A stretch of 11,358 bases of DNA. It comes from CAZOGW01 sp964579415 (GTDB lineage Bacteria; Actinomycetota; Acidimicrobiia; Spongiisociales; UBA5794). Position 1 is the first letter of the stretch, and the number at the start of each line of letters is the position of its first letter. Positions 1 to 6,576 of the stretch are shown piece after piece. The position numbers were made by a program, and so were the translations under genes. The notes beneath the pieces were generated by a model. The model did no database searches and was not told the DNA's origin. It worked only from the letters and a program-made list of their open reading frames with translations. The stretch lies in the NCBI GenBank assembly GCA_964579415.1, contig CAZOGW010000100.1, positions 1 to 11,358 of the forward strand, written 5' to 3'.

Positions 1-31
1 CACCCAACAACTACCAGTTGACATAGGAGGG

Positions 32-46
32 CCGCCGAAGCGGCGG
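32..46. repeat. Short GC hairpin, copy 1 of a pair
   Basis: A 6-bp perfect stem (CCGCCG at 32-37, CGGCGG at 41-46) closes on an AAG loop. The same core recurs at 89-103. The right flank of this copy (41-52) is also exactly complementary to 83-94, so the two copies could pair with each other over 12 bp. It could be a REP-like intergenic element or the terminator of a gene lying left of the window. Confidence 0.5.
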
Positions 47-85
47 GGGAGGATGGAAGAAGCCAGGCCGGCCGATCGGACACCT

Positions 86-106
86 CCCCCGCCGAAGCGG
101 CGGGGG
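86..106. repeat. Strong GC hairpin, copy 2 of a pair
   Basis: A perfect 9-bp stem (86-94 with 98-106) with the same AAG loop as the copy at 32-46. No T-run follows on either strand. It lies just upstream of the thioesterase gene and could be a REP-like repeat, a terminator for an upstream gene, or a leader structure. Confidence 0.5.
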
Positions 107-124
107 CGGACGAAGACTGCGGCC

Positions 125-138
125 TACCAAGTACCAAG
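125..138. repeat. Two tandem copies of TACCAAG
   Basis: Two perfect adjacent 7-bp units (125-131 and 132-138). The second unit supplies the G of a possible GTG start at 138, which makes that start less believable for the downstream thioesterase. A second 7-bp array with a related TAC pattern occurs at 3734-3758. Confidence 0.5.
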
Positions 139-170
139 TGCCCGTCCATCCCGATAAGGTCATGCCCCTT

Positions 171-587
171 ATGCCGCACCGCACCCACCTCCGCGTCCGG
201 TTCTACGAGCTGGATCCCTACAACCACGTCAACCACGCCTCGTACATCCAGTACTTCGAGGTGGCCCGCGTCGAGATGCTCGACGGGATCGGGATGAGCA
301 TGGGCTCCCTGGCTGAGCGGGACGTGCGCATCGTGGTGGTGGGGCTGACGATCCGCTTCCACGCGTCGGCGGGGGAGGGGGACGAGCTGACGGTGGAGAC
401 TGAGGTGCTCGACGTCAAGGGAGCGGTGATGCGGTGGCGGCAACGGCTTCTCCGTGGCGACCGGCTCCTCGCCGACCAGGAGATCCGGGCCGCCACCACC
501 ACGGTCGAGGGGCGCCCCATCCGCGTCCCTGCCTATCTGGCAACCGCCCTGGAGCGGTACCGCACCGATCCTCCGGCATCGGTCTGA
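171..587 (+). CDS. Acyl-CoA thioesterase, hot-dog fold (4HBT/YbgC-like)
   Basis: Predicted cytoplasmic thioester hydrolase of the 4-hydroxybenzoyl-CoA thioesterase superfamily, 138 aa from this start and thus a normal single hot-dog domain. The signature is the N-terminal segment RVRFYELDPYNHVNHASY, where Asp15 sits in the usual catalytic position, followed by the long helix IQYFEVARVEML. The substrate cannot be read from sequence. Start choice: ATG 171 has an AAGG 11 bases upstream, which is long but usable. ATG 162 is only 2 bases from that AAGG, and GTG 138 lies at the end of a tandem repeat with no ribosome binding site. Using 138 would add 11 unconvincing residues. The gene stands alone and converges on the nucleotidase gene, with a hairpin terminator 34 bp after its stop. 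Confidence 0.85.
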   Translation: MPHRTHLRVRFYELDPYNHVNHASYIQYFEVARVEMLDGIGMSMGSLAERDVRIVVVGLTIRFHASAGEGDELTVETEVLDVKGAVMRWRQRLLRGDRLLADQEIRAATTTVEGRPIRVPAYLATALERYRTDPPASV

Positions 588-621
588 CATCCACCGCCCG
601 CAGAAGGCCGGGCGCGAGAAA

Positions 622-645
622 GGCCGGGCGCCCCGGCGCCCGGCC
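622..645. terminator. Bidirectional hairpin terminator between convergent genes
   Basis: A perfect 11-bp GC stem (622-632 with 635-645) with a CC at the turn, so the innermost pairs must open to form a loop. It lies 34 bp past the thioesterase stop and 26 bp past the nucleotidase stop on the other strand. A pyrimidine-rich CTCTCTG tract follows on the plus strand; there is no true T-run. Position and stem strength suit a shared terminator. Confidence 0.7.
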
Positions 646-671
646 CTCTCTGCGTCAGTCCGGCTGGAGCG

Positions 672-2492
672 TTACGGGATCTGGACGATCCTGCCCTCTC
701 CACCCTCGGGGTAGTCGGCGGCAGTGATCTGCCCCGACAGTCCCTGGACGATGTAGTTGAACAGGCCCTGCTGGTAGGTGGCGCCGACGGTGCCGAACGG
801 CAGGTTGCCGAACGGGTACTGGTCGCCGCCGCGGGCGAGGAAGTCGATGGTCGCCACGTTGATCGGCGGACCGGCGACGACATTGCCGTCCTGGACGATC
901 ACGGTGCCGTCGTCGAGCACCACCGAGCGCACCCGGGTCCCGGGTGTCGTGATGGTGCCATCGGTGGCGATCACGATCGGCGTGCCCGACAACGAGTAGG
1001 TGACGGTCAGGCCCGCCACCTGGGTGAACCGGCCGTTGGCGCCCGGAGCGAAGGCGTACCCGTTCTCCAAGATGTTCTTGACCGTCTCCCGCGACACGCC
1101 GGGCACGATCGAGACGAAGTTGGCGAACGGCGCGATGTCGAACGTCGTCTTCTCCGTGATCGCGCCGGACGGGATCAGGCTGGCGTTGCGGATGCCGCCG
1201 CCGTTCTGGACAGAGATCTGCGGCTGCGGCAGGCCGAAGGCGGCCGCGTTCTGCTGCGCCTGCCAGAGCAGGGAGTCGGCCATCAGATTGCCCAGGTTGG
1301 TCTCCTGGGTGCGGACGCCGGGAGCCTGACGGCCCTCCAGCGCCACCGCCGACTGGCCGATGACGTTGGCGGCCAGGCCGGCGACGTAGTCGACGACCGG
1401 CTCCACCACCTCGCTCTGCACCACCGGATCGGGGCGGACCCCGCCAGGCTGCGATACCGCCGCCACCCGCTTGGGACCGCCGGTCCAGGCGGTGGCCTCG
1501 CCGGCGTTGTTGAACGTGACGTCGAGGCGGCCGAGATACTTGTAGTTGCCGTTGGTGGTCACCACGGGGACGGTCTTGCCATCAGCCGACGTGGCCAGCA
1601 GCGGGTAGCTGCCGTAGACGGTGTCGCCCGGGACCAGCGGGTCGCTCGGGTTGGCCAGCAGCTCGGCGCCGCCGCCGGCGATGATGACGTCGACGCCGGT
1701 GAGATGCGAGGCGAGCTCGATCTCGTTGTCGACATCCTGCAGGTGGGTGCTCACGATGATCTTGTTGACGCCGTGGGCGATCAGCCTGTCGATCTGCTCC
1801 TGCACCCGGGCGGCGACGTCCTCGTCGACCACCACGTTGCGCGGGCTGGAGATGTACGGGATCTCAGGCGTGGTGGCGCCGACGATGCCGATGACGTCGC
1901 CACGGACGTTGACGGTCACCGCGGGAGCGATGCTGCCCCGGTTCCACTGAGCCTGCAGCGCCGCCTCCCCGGAGAAGTCCAGGTTGGACGTGATGTGCGG
2001 CGTCCGAGTCGCCGAGCGGAAGCTGTCGATGAAGTCGACCAGGAAATCCGGGCCCAGGTCGAAATCGTGGTTGCCGATAGTGATGGCGTCGTAGCGCATC
2101 CGGTCCATGGCGAAGGCGTCATAGATCGGGAGCTCGTCCTTGGCCAGGCTGGCGGCGAGCTGCGGACCGGGCAGGATGTTGTCGCCCGAGGAGACGAGCA
2201 CCACCTGGTTGCCGGCCGCCTGCGCCGCCGAGCGCTCCCGACCCACCACGGAGGCGAACCGGGACACGCCGCCGAAATCGGCGAGAGCGGGAACGCCGCC
2301 GCCACCGGCGTCGATGAGCGCAGACTCACCGTCGTTGTTGTGCAGGATCGTCAGCGTGAGGGCGCCACCACCTGTGGGCCTGTTGCGATCCTGTGCCGAA
2401 GCCGGTGCCACCACCAGCGTTGCGATGGCCATGGATATGGCCGCGATGAGAACGAGAAACCGGCGCGCGGCCGGCCGAGTGCGTGATTGCAT
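672..2492 (-). CDS. Secreted 5'-nucleotidase/2',3'-cyclic phosphodiesterase-type metallophosphoesterase
   Basis: Exported two-domain enzyme of the UshA/5'-nucleotidase superfamily, 606 aa, expected to remove phosphate from extracellular nucleotides or other phosphomonoesters. A signal peptide is clear: basic start, hydrophobic core 12-29, Ala-Ser-Ala at 31-33 followed by Gln. The metallophosphatase domain (about 45-340) shows LHNND (50-54), SSGDNILPGP (101-110), GNHDFD (140-145) and STHLQ (248-252). The C-terminal nucleotidase domain (about 375-606) carries NGGGIR (430-435) and a late ARGGDQYPF. No cell-wall anchor is seen. Oddly, the usual NDxH and GHxQ/GHxH ligand motifs read NDGE (53-56) and GGGAEL (273-278). 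I recall similar variants in related extracytoplasmic enzymes, so this may be a subfamily rather than a dead enzyme. GGAGGG six bases before the ATG supports the start. Single gene, divergent from the dehydratase. Confidence 0.9.
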   Translation of the reverse strand: MQSRTRPAARRFLVLIAAISMAIATLVVAPASAQDRNRPTGGGALTLTILHNNDGESALIDAGGGGVPALADFGGVSRFASVVGRERSAAQAAGNQVVLVSSGDNILPGPQLAASLAKDELPIYDAFAMDRMRYDAITIGNHDFDLGPDFLVDFIDSFRSATRTPHITSNLDFSGEAALQAQWNRGSIAPAVTVNVRGDVIGIVGATTPEIPYISSPRNVVVDEDVAARVQEQIDRLIAHGVNKIIVSTHLQDVDNEIELASHLTGVDVIIAGGGAELLANPSDPLVPGDTVYGSYPLLATSADGKTVPVVTTNGNYKYLGRLDVTFNNAGEATAWTGGPKRVAAVSQPGGVRPDPVVQSEVVEPVVDYVAGLAANVIGQSAVALEGRQAPGVRTQETNLGNLMADSLLWQAQQNAAAFGLPQPQISVQNGGGIRNASLIPSGAITEKTTFDIAPFANFVSIVPGVSRETVKNILENGYAFAPGANGRFTQVAGLTVTYSLSGTPIVIATDGTITTPGTRVRSVVLDDGTVIVQDGNVVAGPPINVATIDFLARGGDQYPFGNLPFGTVGATYQQGLFNYIVQGLSGQITAADYPEGGEGRIVQIP

Positions 2493-2512
2493 CTCAGTCC
2501 CTCCAACTTGTG

Positions 2513-2528
2513 TCGACGAAATTGTCGA
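2513..2528. promoter_or_regulatory. Imperfect palindrome upstream of the nucleotidase gene
   Basis: TCGAC and GTCGA half-sites separated by six bases, 21 bp upstream of the nucleotidase ATG. It could be an operator or a small 5'-UTR hairpin. There is no matching second site and no recognisable regulator family, so this is only a candidate. I could not find a convincing -35/-10 pair for the nucleotidase in 2505-2640. Confidence 0.2.
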
Positions 2529-2621
2529 TCCGAGTTCCCCCAGAACGCCGCAACCCTACCTGCTGCGTCTGACACCTGCATAAACACAGCGTGAACAACC
2601 ATCGCGACCTCGGAGGCGGCG

Positions 2622-2650
2622 CCGACCTACGCGCAGGGAACTTCTATCCT
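2622..2650 (+). promoter_or_regulatory. Weak candidate promoter for the dehydratase gene
   Basis: TATCCT at 2645-2650 could be a -10 element. The hexamer 17 bp upstream (CCGACC, 2622-2627) keeps only the GAC of the consensus -35. A transcript starting near 2657 would open directly with the leader hairpins at 2658-2697. This is based on pattern only. Confidence 0.25.
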
Positions 2651-2657
2651 GCCCGGT

Positions 2658-2697
2658 GGGCCGATCCGGCCCGTTCGGGCTCTCCGGTCGGGAGAGC
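2658..2697 (+). promoter_or_regulatory. Tandem hairpins in the dehydratase leader
   Basis: Two adjacent perfect stems: 2658-2663 with 2667-2672 (6 bp, ATC loop) and 2679-2685 with 2691-2697 (7 bp, five-base loop). A third small stem across CCCGTTCGGG (2670-2679) would compete with both, so alternative folds are possible. They lie 33-72 bp before the ATG at 2730 and leave the AGGAGGGG ribosome binding site (2713-2720) free. No known riboswitch class is recognised. Confidence 0.3.
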
Positions 2698-2729
2698 GGA
2701 CACCGCCCAACCAGGAGGGGGACCGACCA

Positions 2730-3731
2730 ATGGCGAACATCTTCGTGGCCGGTGCGGCCGGTTTCATCGGGTCGAATTTCTGCCGCTACTGGCGCCAGCA
2801 GCACCCCGACGGGAAACTGGTCGCCTTCGACCTCCTCACCTACGCCGGGGTGCGGGAGAACCTCGACGGGATCGAGGATGTGGTGTTCGCCCAGGGCGAC
2901 ATCGGCGACGTCGACCTCGTCGACAGGTTGCTGCGGGAGCACGATATCGAGTTCGTGGTCAACTTCGCCGCCGAGTCGCACAACAGCCTGGCCATCGTCG
3001 ACCCGGCCCGGTTCTTCCGTACCAACGTGCTCGGCACCCAGGGTCTGTGCGAGGCAGCCAAGCGGGCCGGGGTGGCCCGCTTCCACCACGTTTCCACCTG
3101 CGAGGTGTACGGCGACCTCGACCTCGACACCGACGAGAAGTTCACCGAGGAGACCCCGTACCGGCCCCGCACGCCGTACAACGCCTCCAAGGCGGGAGGC
3201 GACCACGTGGTGCGCGCCTACCACGAGACCTGGGACCTGCCGGTGACCATCACCAACTGCGCCAACAACTACGGCACCCACCAGTTCCCCGAGAAGGTGA
3301 TCCCGTTCTTCACCACCCAGGCGCTGCAGGACCTGCCGCTGCCGATGTACAAGTCGACGGAGAACAAGCGGGAGTGGATCCACGCCCTGGACCACGCCGC
3401 CGCCATCGACCTCATCCTGCACCGGGGGGTGGTGGGGGAGACCTACCACGTCGGCACCGGCGTCGAGAAGAGCATCGAGGAGATCGCCGACACCGTGCTC
3501 GACCATCTGGGTAAGCCCCGCTCCCTGAAGACGATCGTCCCCGACCGCCCCGGCCATGACCGGCGGTACGTGCTCGACTACTCCAAGATCACCCGTGAGC
3601 TGGGCTGGGAACCGACGATCACCTGGGAGCAGGGCATCGCCGACACCATCGACTGGTACGCCGCCAACCAGCCATGGTGGGAGCCCCTCCGCGACCGGGC
3701 CCCGGTGAAGGAAGAGACCGCCTGGAAGTAA
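2730..3731 (+). CDS. RmlB-like NAD-dependent NDP-glucose 4,6-dehydratase (extended SDR)
   Basis: Extended short-chain dehydrogenase of 333 aa, closest in sequence to dTDP-glucose 4,6-dehydratase (RmlB), which makes dTDP-4-keto-6-deoxyglucose for deoxysugar synthesis. The Rossmann motif is GAAGFIGSNF (8-17); NFAAESH (78-84), NNYGTHQFPEK, REWIH and RPGHDRRYVLDYSKI all match RmlB landmarks. Catalytic Tyr150 and Lys154 (YNASK) are present. Two departures stand out. The catalytic T-D-E triad of RmlB reads Thr123-Cys124-Glu125 (TGC at 3099-3101), and the ESHVDRS stretch reads ESHNSLA. It may therefore be a paralogue with changed chemistry or substrate. AGGAGGGG nine bases before ATG fixes the start. 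No rmlA, rmlC, rmlD or glycosyltransferase gene is nearby, so the end product is unknown. Confidence 0.8.
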   Translation: MANIFVAGAAGFIGSNFCRYWRQQHPDGKLVAFDLLTYAGVRENLDGIEDVVFAQGDIGDVDLVDRLLREHDIEFVVNFAAESHNSLAIVDPARFFRTNVLGTQGLCEAAKRAGVARFHHVSTCEVYGDLDLDTDEKFTEETPYRPRTPYNASKAGGDHVVRAYHETWDLPVTITNCANNYGTHQFPEKVIPFFTTQALQDLPLPMYKSTENKREWIHALDHAAAIDLILHRGVVGETYHVGTGVEKSIEEIADTVLDHLGKPRSLKTIVPDRPGHDRRYVLDYSKITRELGWEPTITWEQGIADTIDWYAANQPWWEPLRDRAPVKEETAWK

Positions 3732-3733
3732 GA

Positions 3734-3758
3734 TACGTACTACGTACTACGTACTACG
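3734..3758. repeat. TACGTAC heptamer array (three copies plus four bases)
   Basis: Perfect 7-bp units at 3734-3740, 3741-3747 and 3748-3754, then TACG. The array fills the 15-bp gap between the convergent dehydratase and transporter genes and runs into the transporter's 3' end. There it supplies the TAG stop (3747-3749, minus strand) and part of the last codons. No hairpin terminator is seen between these genes. The unit resembles the TACCAAG pair at 125-138 in length and TAC start. Confidence 0.8.
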
Positions 3759-6257
3759 CGAAGAGCTACCACCCGGCTTGAGGGACTGGGCTTCCGCTTT
3801 GGCCTGGTCCACCGTGGTCTGGGCGACCAGGTGCTTGCGGCGCAGGTCGTCGAGGTCCTCCAGCGCTTCTGCCAGGTCCCGCTGCAGGCGAGGATCATCT
3901 GTGCTGCCGACGCGCCGGCGCAGGCTCTCGACGCGGTCCTCGGCCTTGTCCAGGGCGTCCTCCAGCCTCTGACGGCGGCGGATGGCGGTGGCGACCCTCT
4001 CCTCGGCGGCCACCAGCATGGCGTGGGTGCCCGACTCCGGGCCGGCAGCGAGGTCGATGCTGGACCGGGTGGTGAAGGTCGCCGCCAGGGGCAGGCGCTC
4101 CATCAGCTCGTACAGGTCGCCGCCGAACGGGTCGAGCAGCGTGCTCTGGAAGGCGCGCATGGTGAGCATGACGAAGGCGGCGTCGGAGCTGAGCTCGGCG
4201 AGGGCGGCGGCGCTGTACTCGGTGACGGAATGGACACCGGCGCGGATGCGCACGTCGTCGAGCATGGCCTCGACCGAGGCGATGGTGGCCTCGGGGTCGT
4301 CGTCGCTTCCAGCGACGAGGAGCCGGATCGATGCCTTGGACCACTCCGGGTGGCGGGTGAACAGGTAGGCGGACAGGAGAGCCAGCCGGCCGGCGTCGTT
4401 GTCGACCCACCACACGTCGATCCTCCTCTCCGCCCGGGGGATGGCCTCGAGGCGCTCCCAGCGGGAGGCGTCGGTGGCCACCGTCACCGCGTTCACCCCG
4501 TAACGCAGCACCTCCATGAAGGCCCTGCCGTACAGGGCGCGCCGGGCCCGGTCGGCTCCGCCGTCCTGGGCCCAGCCGAACACGGCGGTGTTGGCCTTGA
4601 GGGGGCCGATGCCGAACGCCTGGACGATGACGGGCAGTGCCTCCACCGCGCTCGGCGCCACGATGACCCTCGGGTGCGAACGGATCCCCAGCTCCTCGAC
4701 ATGGGCGAGCAGGTGGGACTGGAGTTGGTCGGCCTCGCGGCGCTTCACCGCGCCTGATCCCGCCACCACCCGGATGACGGCGGACAGCCCGGCGGCGCCC
4801 TCCAGCCAGGAACCGAACCGCATCACCCGGTCGCCGCGCTCGGCGTCGGAGGTGAACAGGATGAGCTGGGGCCGCCAGTTGCGCGGGCTGGGGGCCTCGC
4901 CGGCGAGATGGCGGATGCTCTCCTTGGCCTTCTGGAAGTGGTGCGAATAGGCGGCGTCGGACCAGCGCTGGGGGAGGGGGCGGGAGCCGACGTAGCGGTA
5001 GATGCCCCACAGCACCGCCAGGGCGAGGGCCGCCGAGGTGGGGTTGATGAGAACCATGGCGCCCAAGCAGAGGGCGGCGCCGGCCCAGCTCAGGCGGCGG
5101 TCGAAGAAGCGAAAGCGGGGCCGGAACGAGGGGCTCCCCGACGACGACTCGTAGGCGGTGGCGTAGTTGAGGAGGCCGTAGGAGATGAGGAAGAACATCG
5201 AGACGATGGGTGCGATGACGTCGACGCTTCCCAAGGTGACGGTCGCCAGGGCGATGACCAGGGACAGGAGTATGGCGCGGCGGGGGTTGTTCGACGGTCC
5301 CGAACCGGCGGCGAACGAGTTGAGGAGCGGGAAGATGCGGTCGCGGGCGAGTGACTGCAGGATGCGGGGAGCGCCCATGAACGACGCCATTGCCGACGAC
5401 AGGGTGGCGGTGATCACGCCGGCGTCGACCAGCCACGGCACCACCGCGGCCTGGTTGAGGGCGTCGGTGTTGTCGACCAGGTACTCGACGGTGAAGACGC
5501 CGGCCAGCATCACCGCCACCGAGGCGTAGACCACCGTGGACAGCCCCACCGCGGCGAAAGTGCCGGTGGGGAGGCTGCGGGCCGGGTCGCGAAGCTCGCC
5601 CGACATGCTGACGCCCTGGGTGAACCCGGTGACCGCCGGGAAGAAGATGGCGAAGACCACCCAGAACTTGAGTCCGCCGTCGACGCCGCCCCACGCCTCG
5701 GCGAGGCGGCCCGGCTCGAAGTCGCCGGCGGCCCCGACGTAAAACGAGATGAGAGCGACGCTCATCACCACCATGACGACGTACTGGAACCGGGTGGCGG
5801 CATCGGTGCCGAACCAGGCGAGGACGAACAGCGCCAGGATGCCGATCGAGGCGCAGATCTGCATGAACATGACGTCCTCACGGCCGGTGAGGATGCCCAT
5901 CACCTCGCCGAATCCCATCGAGTAGAAGGCGATCGAGACCGACTGGGCCAGGAAGAGGACGATGCCGATGGCGCCACCGAACTCGATGCCCAGCGTCCGT
6001 GAGATCAGGTAGTAATCGCCGCCGCCCTTGACCCGCATGTTGGTGGCGATGGCGGATAGCGAGATGCTGGTGAGGGTGGAGATGACGGTGGCGATGCCCA
6101 GGATCGCCAGCGTGCCACCGAGCCCGGCGTTGCCCACGACGAACCCGAGGCGCATGAAGAGGATGATCCCGAGGATGGTCATGATCGACGGGGTGAACAC
6201 CCCGGCGAACGTGCCGAGGCGGCCGGGCTTCGGTTCTGTGCTCGATCGGGTGTTCAC
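3747..6257 (-). CDS. Cation-chloride cotransporter-like permease (SLC12/APC superfamily)
   Basis: Integral membrane transporter, 836 aa, resembling bacterial relatives of Na-K-Cl and K-Cl cotransporters. The first helix carries GVFTPSIMTILGIILFMRLG (residues 19-38), a near-diagnostic family signature. About twelve hydrophobic segments span roughly 20-425. The long soluble C-terminal domain has the SLC12-type patterns NWRPQLILFT (about 460) and IDVWWVDNDAGRLALLSAYL (about 613-632). The tail (about 750-826) is charged and probably coiled coil. Likely role: ion and volume homeostasis; the ions cannot be told from sequence. Start: I chose GTG at 6257. The frame is open to a TTG at 6368, but those 37 extra codons cross an 11-bp hairpin and look non-coding (Pro/Gly/Arg/Trp-rich). 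The ribosome binding site is weak (GGACGG). The stop codon lies inside a heptamer repeat. Confidence 0.85.
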   Translation of the reverse strand: MNTRSSTEPKPGRLGTFAGVFTPSIMTILGIILFMRLGFVVGNAGLGGTLAILGIATVISTLTSISLSAIATNMRVKGGGDYYLISRTLGIEFGGAIGIVLFLAQSVSIAFYSMGFGEVMGILTGREDVMFMQICASIGILALFVLAWFGTDAATRFQYVVMVVMSVALISFYVGAAGDFEPGRLAEAWGGVDGGLKFWVVFAIFFPAVTGFTQGVSMSGELRDPARSLPTGTFAAVGLSTVVYASVAVMLAGVFTVEYLVDNTDALNQAAVVPWLVDAGVITATLSSAMASFMGAPRILQSLARDRIFPLLNSFAAGSGPSNNPRRAILLSLVIALATVTLGSVDVIAPIVSMFFLISYGLLNYATAYESSSGSPSFRPRFRFFDRRLSWAGAALCLGAMVLINPTSAALALAVLWGIYRYVGSRPLPQRWSDAAYSHHFQKAKESIRHLAGEAPSPRNWRPQLILFTSDAERGDRVMRFGSWLEGAAGLSAVIRVVAGSGAVKRREADQLQSHLLAHVEELGIRSHPRVIVAPSAVEALPVIVQAFGIGPLKANTAVFGWAQDGGADRARRALYGRAFMEVLRYGVNAVTVATDASRWERLEAIPRAERRIDVWWVDNDAGRLALLSAYLFTRHPEWSKASIRLLVAGSDDDPEATIASVEAMLDDVRIRAGVHSVTEYSAAALAELSSDAAFVMLTMRAFQSTLLDPFGGDLYELMERLPLAATFTTRSSIDLAAGPESGTHAMLVAAEERVATAIRRRQRLEDALDKAEDRVESLRRRVGSTDDPRLQRDLAEALEDLDDLRRKHLVAQTTVDQAKAEAQSLKPGGSSSRST

Positions 6258-6326
6258 GCAACCGTCCGCAGGGGGTCCGTGCCCCGATCCCGGCCCAACC
6301 CGGCAGGGGCGGGGCCACGATAGCCC

Positions 6327-6360
6327 GGGGGGCCGCCACGCACCGGTATGGCGGCCCCCC
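6327..6360 (-). terminator. Strong hairpin after the PspC operon, upstream of the transporter
   Basis: A perfect 11-bp stem (6327-6337 with 6350-6360) with a 12-base loop, 19 bp after the last operon stop and 70 bp before the transporter GTG. No U-run follows. It probably ends the pspC-liaF-like transcript, but could also act as an attenuator for the transporter if transcription reads through. Its presence argues against starting the transporter at 6368. Confidence 0.6.
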
Positions 6361-6378
6361 AGTATCAAGGGAGTGCGT

Positions 6379-6576
6379 CTAGCTGCGCTGCTCCCGTTCC
6401 GGTCCGCCGGTAGCGCCGATGAGGATGGCGATGCCGATCACCACCAACGCCAGCGGCGCCACCAGGCGGAGGTCACCGATCTGCATGGTCCACACCTCGA
6501 GCGCCTCCAGTACGAAGGTGATCCCGAGGGCGAGGTAGACGGCCCCGGCCAGCAGGGCGCCTCTGTGCACTCTCAT
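6379..6576 (-). CDS. Small two-helix membrane protein (LiaI/DUF5668-like)
   Basis: A 65-aa protein made of two hydrophobic helices (about 7-24 and 36-54) joined by a short loop, with a charged tail (EREQRS). The pattern resembles the LiaI/LiaF N-terminal transmembrane region, and similar helices occur in the gene upstream, so it may interact with that product. The assignment is by topology and position. Its ATG overlaps the upstream stop as ATGA (6573-6576), so it is probably translationally coupled. It is the last gene of the operon, followed by a hairpin. Confidence 0.7.
   Translation of the reverse strand: MRVHRGALLAGAVYLALGITFVLEALEVWTMQIGDLRLVAPLALVVIGIAILIGATGGPEREQRS

Noticed and set aside
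18..23. TTGACA as a -35 element for the thioesterase gene
   Set aside because: The position 17 bp downstream is GC hairpin sequence (CGGCGG) with no resemblance to a -10 element.
32..106. CRISPR-like repeat pair
   Set aside because: Only two copies with a hairpin core and no spacer regularity or cas genes; it is better described as paired hairpins.
1704..2486. 260-aa plus-strand open frame opposite the nucleotidase
   Set aside because: It lies wholly antisense to a gene with clear motifs and a signal peptide, and is rich in Val/Asp/Gly/Arg as expected of a high-GC shadow.
2556..3557. 333-aa minus-strand open frame opposite the dehydratase
   Set aside because: Low-complexity Val/Gly/Asp/His composition with no motif, antisense to a gene with a full set of SDR motifs.
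3895..5694. 599-aa minus-strand frame overlapping the transporter
   Set aside because: It is Arg/Pro/Gly/His-rich and is a frame-shifted reading of the transporter gene; the transporter frame has family signatures.
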